A stretch of 64,000 bases of DNA from Eurosta solidaginis (Eukaryota > Arthropoda > Insecta > Diptera > Tephritidae). The notes beneath the pieces were generated by a model. That model was not told the DNA's origin. It ran no database searches and was given only the letters and a program-made list of their open reading frames with translations. Both the position numbers and the translations under genes were made by a program. Where the stretch lies: the NCBI RefSeq assembly GCF_040869045.1, contig NW_027137007.1, positions 1 through 64,000 on the forward strand, in the 5' to 3' direction. How positions within the stretch are numbered: the stretch's first letter is position 1; each line of letters opens with the position of its first letter. This document shows positions 1-12,617 of the stretch, piece after piece.

Positions 1-479
1 AAAAACAAAATCGATTCTATCTTGCTTGGTTCAATAGATATGTATTCTTAACCCTTTAAGTCGGTTAACCCCACCCAGTATGACGTAGAAATTGAACCGT
101 TAGCGATAGAACCTTGGGTCAGCTTGTGGATTAATATACACATAAAAACCTACCATCTACAAAAATAAATTCGATTCTATCTTGCTTGGTTCAATAGATA
201 TGTATACTTATCCCTTTTAGTCGGTTAGCCCTACCCACTTTGACGTAGAAATTGAACCATTAAAGATAGAGCCTTGGATCAGCTTGTGGATTAATATACA
301 CATTAAAACCTATGATATGAAAAACAAAATCGATTCTATCTTGCTTGGTTCAATAGATATGGATACTTATCCCTTTTAGTCGGTTAACCCCACCCACTTT
401 GACGTAGAAATTGAACCGTTAACGATAGAACCTTAAATCAGCTTTTGATTTAATATACATATAAAAGCCTATCATCTGC

Positions 480-568
480 AAAAACACTTTGAGTAGAAAT
501 TGAACCGTTAAAGATAGAACCTTAGATCAGCTTGTGGATTAATATACACATAACAGCCTATCATCTGC
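480..568 (+). repeat. Short 89-bp monomer, deletion variant (first)
   Basis: The boundary run AAAAAC joins directly to ACTTTGAGTAG, so consensus positions 7-76 are missing and one further C is lost from TTTGACGTAG. The 70-bp deletion has a 2-bp CA microhomology at its ends. The same form recurs in each copy of the 3,463-bp HOR and in the related blocks at about 44,180, 46,800, 47,570, 48,230, 48,840 and 52,220, always after a monomer ending in CAGCTTTTGATTTAATAT. Confidence 0.92.
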
Positions 569-728
569 AAAAACAAAACCGATTCTATCTTGCTTGGTTC
601 AATAGATATGGATACTTATCCCTTTTAGTCGGTTAGCCCAACCCACTTTGACGTAGAAATTGAATCGTTAACGATAGAACCTTAAATCAGCTTTTGATTT
701 AATATACATATAAAAGCCTATCATCTGC

Positions 729-817
729 AAAAACACTTTGAGTAGAAATTGAACCGTTAACTATAGAACCTTGGATCAGCTTGTGGATTAATATACACAT
801 AAAAACCCATCATCTGC
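729..817 (+). repeat. Short 89-bp monomer, deletion variant (second)
   Basis: It has the same deletion as the copy at 480-568, one canonical monomer downstream. The 249-bp pair of a 160-bp and an 89-bp monomer is thus present twice in a row in the 3,463-bp HOR, which suggests a local duplication of the pair after the deletion had formed. Confidence 0.92.
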
Positions 818-932
818 AAAAACAAAATCGATTATATCTTGCTTGGTTCAATAGATATGGACACTTATCCCTTTTAGTCGGTTAACCCCACCGACAATAG
901 ATATGGACACTTTTCCCTTTTAGTTTATCTAC
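818..932 (+). repeat. Compound 115-bp monomer (duplication plus deletion)
   Basis: This unit begins like a 206-bp long monomer, with a variant join CCACCGACAATAGATATGG, then jumps from CTTTTAGT to TTATCTACAAAAATAAATTC, skipping the middle and most of the end of the monomer. It is a truncated derivative of the long form. It recurs at the same place in all copies of the 3,463-bp family, for example near 4,281-4,395, 7,744-7,858, 44,515-44,630, 47,150-47,250, 48,940-49,050 and 52,560-52,670. Confidence 0.9.
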
Positions 933-3463
933 AAAAATAAATTCGATTCTATCTTGCTTGGTTCAATAGATATGGAAACTTATCCCTTTTAGTCGGTTAA
1001 CCCCACCCAGTATGACGTAGAAATTGAACCGTTAACGATAGAACCTTAGGTCAGCTTGTGGATTAATATACACATAAAAACCTATCATCTGCAAAAACAA
1101 AATCGATTCTATCTTGCTTTGTTCAATAGATGTGGACACTTATCCCTTTTAATCAGTTAACCCCACCCAGTATGACGTAGAAATTGAACCGTTAGCGATA
1201 GAACCTTGGATCAGCTTGTGGATTAATATAACATAAAAACCTATCATATGCAAAAACAAAATCGATTCTATCTTGCTTGGTTCAGTAGATATGGATACTT
1301 ATCCCTTTTAGTCGGTTAACCCCACCCAGTATGACGTAGAAATTGAACCGTTAGCGATAGAACCTTGGGTCTGCTTGTGGATTAATATACACATAAAAAC
1401 CTACCATCTGCAAAAATAAATTCGATTCTATCTTGCTTGGTTCAATAGATATGTATACTTATCCATTTAGTCGGTTAACCCCACCCACTATAACGTAGCA
1501 ATTGAACCGTTAACGATAGAACCTTATATCAGCTTGTGGATTAATATAACATAAAAACCTATCATATGCAAAAACAAAATCGATTCTATCTTGCTTGGTT
1601 CAGTAGATATGGATACTTATCCCTTTTAGTCGGTTAACCCCACCCAGTATGACGTAGAAATTGAACCGTTAGCGATAGAACCTTGGGTCTGCTTGTGGAT
1701 TAATATACACATAAAAACCTACCATCTGCAAAAATAAATTCGATTCTATCTTGCTTGGTTCAATAGTTATGTATACTTATCCATTTAATCGGTTAACCCC
1801 ACCCACTATAACGTAGCAATTGAACCGTTAACGATAGAACCTTATATCAGCTTGTGGATTAATATAGCATAAAAACCTATCATATGCAAAAACAAAATCG
1901 ATTCTATCTTGCTTGGTTCAGTAGATATGGATACTTATCCCTTTTAGTCGGTTAACCCCACCCAGTATGACGTAGAAATTGAACCGTTAGCGATAGAACC
2001 TTGGGTCTGCTTGTGGATTAATATACACATAAAAACCTACCATCTGCAAAAATAAATTCGATTCTATCTTGCTTGGTTCAATAGATATGTATACTTATCC
2101 CTTTTAGTCGGTTAACCCCAACCACTATGACGTAGAAATTGAACCACTAAAGATAGAGCCTTGGATGAGCTTGTGGATTAATACACACAAAAAACCCTAT
2201 CATCTGCAAAAACAAAATCGATTCTATCTTGCTTGGTTCAATAGATATGGACACTTATCCCTTTCAGTCGGTTACCCCACCCACAATAGATATGGACACT
2301 TATACCTTTTAGTCGGTTAACCCCATCCACTTTGACGTATAAATTGAACCGTTAACGATAGAACCTTGTATCAGCTTGTGGATTAATATACACATAAAAA
2401 CCTACCATCTGCAAGAACAAAATCGATTCTATCTTGCTTGGTTCAATAGATATGGACACTTATCCTTTTTAGTCGGTTAACCCCACCCACAATAGATATG
2501 GACACTTATCCCTTTTAGTCGGTTAACCGCACCCACTTTGACGTAGAAATTGAACCTTTACCGATAGAACCTTGTATCAGCTTGTGGATTAATGTACACA
2601 TAAAAACCTACCATCTGCAAAAATAAAATCGAATCTATCTTGCTTGGTTCAATAGATATGGACACTTACCCCTTTTAGTCGGTTAACCCCAACCAGTATG
2701 ACGTAGAAATTGAACCGTTAGCGATAGAACCTTGGACCGACTTGTGGATTAATATACACATAAAAACCTACCATCTGCAAAAATAAATTCGATTCTATCT
2801 TGCTTGATTCAATAGATATGGATACTTACCCCTTTTAGTCGGTTAACCCCAACCAGTGTGACGTAGAAATTGAACCGTTAGCGATAGAACCTTGTATCAG
2901 CTTGTGAATTAACATACACATAAAAGCCTACCATCTGCAAAAACAAAATCGATTCTATCTTGCTTGGTTCAATAGATATGGACACTTATCCCTTTTAGTC
3001 GGTTAACCCCACCCACAATAGATATGGACAATCATCCCTTTTAGTCGGTTAACCCCATCCACTTTGACGTAGAAATTGAACCGTTAACGATAGAACCTTG
3101 TATCAGCTTGTGGATTAATACACACATTAAAACCTATCATTTGCAAAAACAAAATCGATTCTATCTTGCTTGGTTCAATAGATATGGACACTTATCCCTT
3201 TTAGTCGGTTAAACCCACCCACTTTGACGTATAAATTGAACCGTTAACGATAGAACCTTGGATCAGATTGTGGATGAATACACACATAAAAACCTACCAT
3301 CTGCAAAAATAAATTCGATTCTATCTTGCTTGTTTCAATAGATATGTATACTTACCCCTTTTTGTCGGTTAGCCCCACCCACTTTGACGTAGAAATTGTA
3401 CCATTAAAGATAGAGCCTTTGATCAGCTTGTGGATAAATATACACATCAAAACCTATCATCTG

Positions 3464-6400
3464 AAAAACAAAATCGATTCTATCTTGCTTGGTTCAATAG
3501 ATATGTATACTTAACCCTTTAAGTCGGTTAACCCCACCCAGTATGACGTTGAAATTGAACCGTTAGCGATAGAACCTTGGGTCAGCTTGTGGATTAATAT
3601 ACACATAAAAACCTACCATCTACAAAAATAAATTCGATTCTATCTTGCTTGGTTCAATAGATATGTATACTTATCCCTTTTAGTCGGTTAGCCCTACCCA
3701 CTTTGACGTAGAAATTGAACCATTAAAGATAGAGCCTTGGATCAGCTTGTGGATTAATATACACATTAAAACCTATGATATGAAAAACAAAATCGATTCT
3801 ATCTTGCTTGGTTCAATAGATATGGATACTTATCCCTTTTAGTCGGTTAACCCCACCCACTTTGACGTAGAAATTGAACCGTTAACGATAGAACCTTAAA
3901 TCAGCTTTTGATTTAATATACATATAAAAGCCTATCATCTGCAAAAACACTTTGAGTAGAAATTGAACCGTTAAAGATAGAACCTTAGATCAGCTTGTGG
4001 ATTAATATACACATAACAGCCTATCATCTGCAAAAACAAAACCGATTCTATCTTGCTTGGTTCAATAGATATGGATACTTATCCCTTTTAGTCGGTTAGC
4101 CCAACCCACTTTGACGTAGAAATTGAATCGTTAACGATAGAACCTTAAATCAGCTTTTGATTTAATATACATATAAAAGCCTATCATCTGCAAAAACACT
4201 TTGAGTAGAAATTGAACCGTTAACTATAGAACCTTGGATCAGCTTGTGGATTAATATACACATAAAAACCCATCATCTGCAAAAACAAAATCGATTATAT
4301 CTTGCTTGGTTCAATAGATATGGACACTTATCCCTTTTAGTCGGTTAACCCCACCGACAATAGATATGGACACTTTTCCCTTTTAGTTTATCTACAAAAA
4401 TAAATTCGATTCTATCTTGCTTGGTTCAATAGATATGGAAACTTATCCCTTTTAGTCGGTTAACCCCACCCAGTATGACGTAGAAATTGAACCGTTAACG
4501 ATAGAACCTTAGGTCAGCTTGTGGATTAATATACACATAAAAACCTATCATCTGCAAAAACAAAATCGATTCTATCTTGCTTTGTTCAATAGATGTGGAC
4601 ACTTATCCCTTTTAATCAGTTAACCCCACCCAGTATGACGTAGAAATTGAACCGTTAGCGATAGAACCTTGGATCAGCTTGTGGATTAATATAACATAAA
4701 AACCTATCATATGCAAAAACAAAATCGATTCTATCTTGCTTGGTTCAGTAGATATGGATACTTATCCCTTTTAGTCGGTTAACCCCACCCAGTATGACGT
4801 AGAAATTGAACCGTTAGCGATAGAACCTTGGGTCTGCTTGTGGATTAATATAAACATAAAAACCTACCATCTGCAAAAATAAATTCGATTCTATCTTGCT
4901 TGGTTCAATAGATATGTATACTTATCCATTTAGTCGGTTAACCCCACCCACTATAACGTAGCAATTGAACCGTTAACGATAGAACCTTATATCAGCTTGT
5001 GGATTAATATAACATAAAAACCTATCATATGCAAAAACAAAATCGATTCTATCTTGCTTGGTTCAGTAGATATGGATACTTATCCCTTTTAGTCGGTTAA
5101 CGCCACCCAGTATGACGTAGAAATTGAACCGTTAGCGATAGAACCTTGGGTCTGCTTGCGGATTAATATACACATAAAAACCTACCATCTGCAAAAATAA
5201 ATTCGATTCTATCTTGCTTGGTTCAATAGTTATGTATACTTATCCATTTAATCGGTTAACCCCACCCACTATAACGTAGCAATTGAACCGTTAACGATAG
5301 AACCTTATATCAGCTTGTGGATTAATATAGCATAAAAACCTATCATATGCAAAAACAAAATCGATTCTATCTTGCTTGGTTCAGTAGATATGGATACTTA
5401 TCCCTTTTAGTCGGTTAACCCCACCCAGTATGACGTAGAAATTGAACCGTTAGCGATAGAACCTTGGGTCTGCTTGTGGATTAATATACACATAAAAACC
5501 TACCATCTGCAAAAATAAATTCGATTCTATCTTGGTTGGTTCAATAGATATGTATACTTATCCCTTTTAGTCGGTTAACCCCAACCACTATGACGTAGAA
5601 ATTGAACCACTAAAGATAGAGCCTTGGATGAGCTTGTGGATTAATACACACAAAAAACCCTATCATCTGCAAAAACAAAATCGATTCTATCTTGCTTGGT
5701 TCAATAGATATGGACACTTATCCCTTTCAGTCGGTTACCCCACCCACAATAGATATGGACACTTATACCTTTTAGTCGGTTAACCCCATCCACTTTGACG
5801 TATAAATTGAACCGTTAACGATAGAACCTTGTATCAGCTTGTGGATTAATATACACATAAAAACCTACCATCTGCAAGAACAAAATCGATTCTATCTTGC
5901 TTGGTTCAATAGATATGGACACTTATCCTTTTTAGTCGGTTAACCCCACCCACAATAGATATGGACACTTATCCCTTTTAGTCGGTTAACCGCACCCACT
6001 TTGACGTAGAAATTGAACCTTTACCGATAGAACCTTGTATCAGCTTGTGGATTAATGTACACATAAAAACCTACCATCTGCAAAAATAAAATCGAATCTA
6101 TCTTGCTTGGTTCAATAGATATGGACACTTACCCCTTTTAGTCGGTTAACCCCAACCAGTATGACGTAGAAATTGAACCGTTAGCGATAGAACCTTGGAC
6201 CGACTTGTGGATTAATATACACATAAAAACCTACCATCTGCAAAAATAAATTCGATTCTATCTTGCTTGATTCAATAGATATGGACACTTACCCCTTTTA
6301 GTCGGTTAACCCCAACCAGTGTGACGTAGAAATTGAACCGTTAGCGATAGAACCTTGTATCAGCTTGTGAATTAACATACACATAAAAGCCTACCATCTG

Positions 6401-6926
6401 CAAAAACAAAATCGATTCTATCTTGCTTGGTTCAATAGATATGGACACTTATCCCTTTTAGTCGGTTAACCCCACCCACAATAGATATGGACAATTATCC
6501 CTTTTAGTCGGTTAACCCCATCCACTTTGACGTAGAAATTGAACCGTTAACGATAGAACTTTGTATCAGCTTGTGGATTAATACACACATTAAAACCTAT
6601 CATTTGCAAAAACAAAATCGATTCTATCTTGCTTGGTTCAATAGATATGGACACTTATCCCTTTTAGTCGGTTAAACCCACCCACTTTGACGTATAAATT
6701 GAACCGTTAACGATAGAACCTTGGATCAGATTGTGGATGAATACACACATAAAAACCTACCATCTGCAAAAATAAATTCGATTCTATCTTGCTTGTTTCA
6801 ATAGATATGTATACTTACCCCTTTTTGTCGGTTAGCCCCACCCACTTTGACGTAGAAATTGTACCATTAAAGATAGAGCCTTTGATCAGCTTGTGGATAA
6901 ATATACACATCAAAACCTATCATCTG
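3464..6926. repeat. HOR family A, copy 2 (3,463 bp)
   Basis: It is exactly the length of copy 1 with the same 22-monomer order. By eye I find about nine substitutions against copy 1 and no net indel, for example at 3,550 (GACGTTGAAA), 5,102 (AACGCCACCC), 5,159 (CTTGCGGATT), 5,535 (CTTGGTTGGTTC) and 6,560 (AGAACTTTG). That is roughly 0.3% divergence, so the duplication or homogenisation is very recent, or this is an assembly duplication. Long reads would separate these. Confidence 0.95.
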
Positions 6927-8018
6927 AAAAACAAAATCGATTCTATCTTGCTTGGTTCAATAGATATGTATACTTAACCCTTTAAGTCGGTTAACCCCAC
7001 CCAGTATGACGTAGAAATTGAACCGTTAGCGATAGAACCTTGGGTCAGCTTGTGGATTAATATACACATAAAAACCTACCATCTACAAAAATAAATTCGA
7101 TTCTATCTTGCTTGGTTCAATAGATATGTATACTTATCCCTTTTAGTCGGTTAGCCCTACCCACTTTGACGTAGAAATTGAACCATTAAAGATAGAGCCT
7201 TGGATCAGCTTGTGGATTAATATACACATTAAAACCTATGATATGAAAAACAAAATCGATTCTATCTTGCTTGGTTCAATAGATATGGATACTTATCCCT
7301 TTTAGTCGGTTAACCCCACCCACTTTGACGTAGAAATTGAACCGTTAACGATAGAACCTTAAATCAGCTTTTGATTTAATATACATATAAAAGCCTATCA
7401 TCTGCAAAAACACTTTGAGTAGAAATTGAACCGTTAAAGATAGAACCTTAGATCAGCTTGTGGATTAATATACACATAACAGCCTATCATCTGCAAAAAC
7501 AAAACCGATTCTATCTTGCTTGGTTCAATAGATATGGATACTTATCCCTTTTAGTCGGTTAGCCCAACCCACTTTGACGTAGAAATTGAATCGTTAACGA
7601 TAGAACCTTAAATCAGCTTTTGATTTAATATACATATAAAAGCCTATCATCTGCAAAAACACTTTGAGTAGAAATTGAACCGTTAACTATAGAACCTTGG
7701 ATCAGCTTGTGGATTAATATACACATAAAAACCCATCATCTGCAAAAACAAAATCGATTATATCTTGCTTGGTTCAATAGATATGGACACTTATCCCTTT
7801 TAGTCGGTTAACCCCACCGACAATAGATATGGACACTTTTCCCTTTTAGTTTATCTACAAAAATAAATTCGATTCTATCTTGCTTGGTTCAATAGATATG
7901 GAAACTTATCCCTTTTAGTCGGTTAACCCCACCCAGTATGACGTAGAAATTGAACCGTTAACGATAGAACCTTAGGTCAGCTTGTGGATTAATATACACA
8001 TAAAAACCTATCATCTGC

Positions 8019-10087
8019 AAAAACAAAATCGATTCTATCTTGCTTTGTTCAATAGATGTGGACACTTATCCCTTTTAATCAGTTAACCCCACCCAGTATG
8101 ACGTAGAAATTGAACCGTTAGCGATAGAACCTTGGATCAGCTTGTGGATTAATATAACATAAAAACCTATCATATGCAAAAACAAAATCGATTCTATCTT
8201 GCTTGGTTCAGTAGATATGGATACTTATCCCTTTTAGTCGGTTAACCCCACCCAGTATGACGTAGAAATTGAACCGTTAGCGATAGAACCTTGGGTCTGC
8301 TTGTGGATTAATATACACATAAAAACCTACCATCTGCAAAAATAAATTCGATTCTATCTTGCTTGGTTCAATAGATATGTATACTTATCCATTTAGTCGG
8401 TTAACCCAACCCACTATAACGTAGCAATTGAACCGTTAACGATAGAACCTTATATCAGCTTGTGGATTAATATAACATAAAAACCTATCATATGCAAAAA
8501 CAAAATCGATTCTATCTTGCTTGGTTCAGTAGATATGGATACTTATCCCTTTTAGTCGGTTAACCCCACCCAGTATGACGTAGAAATTGAACCGTTAGCG
8601 ATAGAACCTTGGGTCTGCTTGTGGATTAATATACACATAAAAACCTACCATCTGCAAAAATAAATTCGATTCTATCTTGCTTGGTTCAATAGATATGTAT
8701 ACTTATCCATTTAGTCGGTTAACCCAACCCACTATAACGTAGCAATTGAACCGTTAACGATAGAACCTTATATCAGCTTGTGGATTAATATAACATAAAA
8801 ACCTATCATATGCAAAAACAAAATCGATTCTATCTTGCTTGGTTCAGTAGATATGGATACTTATCCCTTTTAGTCGGTTAACCCCACCCAGTATGACGTA
8901 GAAATTGAACCGTTAGCGATAGAACCTTGGGTCTGCTTGTGGATTAATATACACATAAAAACCTACCATCTGCAAAAATAAATTCGATTCTATCTTGCTT
9001 GGTTCAATAGATATGTATACTTATCCATTTAGTCGGTTAACCCAACCCACTATAACGTAGCAATTGAACCGTTAACGATAGAACCTTATATCAGCTTGTG
9101 GATTAATATAGCATAAAAACCTATCATATGCAAAAACAAAATCGATTCTATCTTGCTTGGTTCAGTAGATATGGATACTTATCCCTTTTAGTCGGTTAAC
9201 CCCACCCAGTATGACGTAGAAATTGAACCGTTAACGATAGAACCTTAGGTCAGCTTGTGGATTAATATACACATAAAAACCTATCATCTGCAAAAACAAA
9301 ATCGATTCTATCTTGCTTTGTTCAATAGATGTGGACACTTATCCCTTTTAATCAGTTAACCCCACCCAGTATGACGTAGAAATTGAACCGTTAGCGATAG
9401 AACCTTGGATCAGCTTGTGGATTAATATAACATAAAAACCTATCATATGCAAAAACAAAATCGATTCTATCTTGCTTGGTTCAGTAGATATGGATACTTA
9501 TCCCTTTTAGTCGGTTAACCCCACCCAGTATGACGTAGAAATTGAACCGTTAGCGATAGAACCTTGGGTCTGCTTGTGGATTAATATACACATAAAAACC
9601 TACCATCTGCAAAAATAAATTCGATTCTATCTTGCTTGGTTCAATAGATATGTATACTTATCCATTTAGTCGGTTAACCCAACCCACTATAACGTAGCAA
9701 TTGAACCGTTAACGATAGAACCTTATATCAGCTTGTGGATTAATATAACATAAAAACCTATCATATGCAAAAACAAAATCGATTCTATCTTGCTTGGTTC
9801 AGTAGATATGGATACTTATCCCTTTTAGTCGGTTAACCCCACCCACTATAACGTAGCAATTGAACCGTTAACGATAGAACCTTATATCAGCTTGTGGATT
9901 AATATAGCATAAAAACCTATCATATGCAAAAACAAAATCGATTCTATCTTGCTTGGTTCAGTAGATATGGATACTTATCCCTTTTAGTCGGTTAACCCCA
10001 CCCAGTATGACGTAGAAATTGAACCGTTAGCGATAGAACCTTGGGTCTGCTTGTGGATTAATATACACATAAAAACCTACCATCTGC
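8019..10087. repeat. Amplified dimer region inside A copy 3
   Basis: Let T be the 159-bp monomer marked TTGCTTTGTTC, D the 318-bp dimer and M its first half. Copies 1 and 2 read T-D-D-M. Here the order is T-D-D-D-hybrid M-T-D-hybrid-M. The T marker recurs at a spacing of 1,273 bp (8,041 and 9,314). The monomer starting at 9,132 joins the front of M to the back of the monomer that normally precedes T. The 159-bp monomer at 9,769-9,927 joins the front of M to the back of the second dimer half. Both hybrids are what unequal exchange between misaligned monomers would leave. Confidence 0.85.
8178..8495 (+). repeat. 318-bp dimer (160 + 158 bp), variable copy number
   Basis: The first half (8,178-8,337) is marked by GGTTCAGTAGATATGG. 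The second (8,338-8,495) is marked by TTATCCATTTAGTCGG and TAACGTAGCAATTG and is 2 bp short, from one base lost in each of CCCTTTTAG and TACACATAAA. Successive GTAGATATGG anchors lie exactly 318 bp apart. Full dimers number two in A copies 1 and 2, three plus one in copy 3, one in the family A block near 44,946-45,263 and two near 52,991-53,626. Confidence 0.92.
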
Positions 10088-12555
10088 AAAAATAAATTCG
10101 ATTCTATCTTGCTTGGTTCAATAGATATGTATACTTATCCCTTTTAGTCGGTTAACCCCAACCACTATGACGTAGAAATTGAACCACTAAAGATAGAGCC
10201 TTGGATGAGCTTGTGGATTAATACACACAAAAAACCCTATCATCTGCAAAAACAAAATCGATTCTATCTTGCTTGGTTCAATAGATATGGACACTTATCC
10301 CTTTCAGTCGGTTACCCCACCCACAATAGATATGGACACTTATACCTTTTAGTTGGTTAACCCCATCCACTTTGACGTATAAATTGAACCGTTAACGATA
10401 GAACCTTGTATCAGCTTGTGGATTAATATACACATAAAAACCTACCATCTGCAAGAACAAAATCGATTCTATCTTGCTTGGTTCAATAGATATGGACACT
10501 TATCCTTTTTAGTCGGTTAACCCCACCCACAATAGATATGGACACTTATCCCTTTTAGTCGGTTAACCGCACCCACTTTGACGTAGAAATTGAACCTTTA
10601 CCGATAGAACCTTGTATCAGCTTGTGGATTAATGTACACATAAAAACCTACCATCTGCAAAAATAAAATCGAATCTATCTTGCTTGGTTCAATAGATATG
10701 GACACTTACCCCTTTTAGTCGGTTAACCCCAACCAGTATGACGTAGAAATTGAACCGTTAGCGATAGAACCTTGGACCGACTTGTGGATTAATATACACA
10801 TAAAAACCTACCATCTGCAAAAATAAATTCGATTCTATCTTGCTTGATTCAATAGATATGGACACTTACCCCTTTTAGTCGGTTAACCCCAACCAGTGTG
10901 ACGTAGAAATTGAACCGTTAGCGATAGAACCTTGTATCAGCTTGTGAATTAACATACACATAAAAGCCTACCATCTGCAAAAACAAAATCGATTCTATCT
11001 TGCTTGGTTCAATAGATATGGACACTTATCCCTTTTAGTCGGTTAACCCCACCCACAATAGATATGGACAATTATCCCTTTTAGTCGGTTAACCCCATCC
11101 ACTTTGACGTAGAAATTGAACCGTTAACGATAGAACCTTGTATCAGCTTGTGGATTAATACACACATTAAAACCTATCATTTGCAAAAACAAAATCGATT
11201 CTATCTTGCTTGGTTCAATAGATATGGACACTTATCCCTTTTAGTCGGTTAAACCCACCCACTTTGACGTATAAATTGAAACGTTAACGATAGAACCTTG
11301 GATCAGGTTGTGGATTAATATCCACATAAAAACCTATCATATGCAAAAACAAAATCGATTCTATCTTGCTTGGTTCAATAGATATGGACACTTATCCCTT
11401 TTAGTCGGTTACCCCCACCCACAATAGATATGGACACTTATCCCTTTTAGCCGGTTAACCGCATCCACTTTTACGTAGAAATTGAACCGTTAGCGATAGA
11501 ACCTTGGATCAGGTTGTGGATTAATATACACATAAAAACCTACCATCTACAAAAATTAAATCGATTCTATCTTGCTTGGTTCAATAGATGTGGACACTTT
11601 TTCCTTTTAGTCGGTTAACCCCACCCAGTATGACGTAGAAATTGAACCGTTAGCGATAGAACCTTTCATCAGCTTGTGGATTAATGTACACATAAACACC
11701 TACCATCTGCAAAAATAATTTCGTTTATATTTTGCTTGGTTCAATAGATATGTATAATTATCCATTTTAGTCGGTTAACCCCACCCACCATAACGTAGAA
11801 ATTGAACTGTTAACGATAGAAGCTTTGATCAGCTTGTGGATTAATATACACATAAATACCTACCATCTGCAAAAATAAAATCGATTCTATCTTGCTTGGT
11901 TCAATAGATATGAACACTTATCCCTTTTAGTCGGTTAACCCCACCCACTTTGACGTAGAAATTGAACCGTTAGAAATAGAACCTTGGATCAGCTTGTGGA
12001 TTAATATACACATAAAAACCTATTATCTGCAAAAACAAAATCGATTCTATCTTGCTTGGTTCAGTAGATATGGACTCTTATCCCTTTTTGTCGGTTAACC
12101 CCACCCACAATAGACATGGACACTTATCCCTTTTAGCCGGTTAACCGCATCCACTTTTACGTAGAAATTGAACCGTTAACGATAGAACCTTGTATCAGCT
12201 TGTGGATTTATATACACATAAAAACCTATCATCTTCAAAAAAAAATCGATTCTATCTTGCTTGGTTCAATAGATATGGATACTTATCCCTTTTAGTCGGT
12301 TAACCTCACCCACTTTGACGTAGAAATTGAACCGTTAGCGATATAGCCTTGGATCAGCTTGTGGATTAATATACACATAAAAACCTATCATCTGCAAAAA
12401 CAAAATCGATTCTATCTTGCTTGGTTCAATAGATATGGACACTTATCCCTTTTAGTCGGTTAAACCAACCCACTTTGACGTATACATTGAACCGTTAACG
12501 ATAGAACCTTGGATCAGCTTGAGGATTAATACACACATTAAAACCTATCATTTGC

Positions 12556-12617
12556 AAAAACAAAATCGATTCTATCTTGCTCGGTTCAATAGATATGGAT
12601 AAATACCTACCATCTGC
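12556..12617 (+). repeat. Mini-monomer of 62 bp
   Basis: The front of a monomer (to GATATGGAT) joins to AAATACCTACCATCTGC from the end of another, removing about 98 bp. It is followed by a monomer with a 3-bp deletion (CACTTACTTTTAG). The identical unit recurs at 19,359-19,420 and 22,377-22,438, at the same place in B copies 2 and 3. It is the shortest monomer I found. Confidence 0.88.

Larger units (their letters stand above)
1..3463. repeat. HOR family A, copy 1 (22 monomers, 3,463 bp)
   Basis: Counting boundaries gives 22 monomers with lengths 160, 159, 160, 89, 160, 89, 115, 160, 159, 160, 158, 160, 158, 160, 160, 205, 206, 160, 160, 206, 160 and 159, which sum to 3,463. The order of length variants is a fingerprint of the family. 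The unit ends at 3,463 with ATCTG, and the next copy starts with AAAAACAAAATCG at 3,464. It contains two full 318-bp dimers (1,252-1,887). The window opens within one base of a monomer start, so the array continues to the left. Confidence 0.95.
6927..11344. repeat. HOR family A, copy 3, expanded (about 4.4 kb)
   Basis: It follows copies 1 and 2 from 6,927, but position 3,241 of copy 1 corresponds to 11,281 here, an excess of 1,114 bp. The excess equals seven monomers (three 318-bp dimers plus 160 bp) and lies at 8,019-10,087. In the last monomer (11,185-11,344) the sequence changes from the family A ending (GATCAGATTGTGGATGAATA) to the ending typical of family B (GATCAGGTTGTGG), so the A/B junction lies inside one monomer near 11,300. 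Confidence 0.9.

Noticed and set aside
3326..3514. 62-codon open frame, also at 6,789, 43,558 and 51,602
   Set aside because: It lies wholly in satellite monomers and starts at TTG. It exists because one monomer variant reads CCCTTTTTGTCGG, turning the usual in-frame TAG into TTG; it stops in the next monomer. It recurs only because the HOR recurs. No ribosome binding site, domain or codon constraint is visible.
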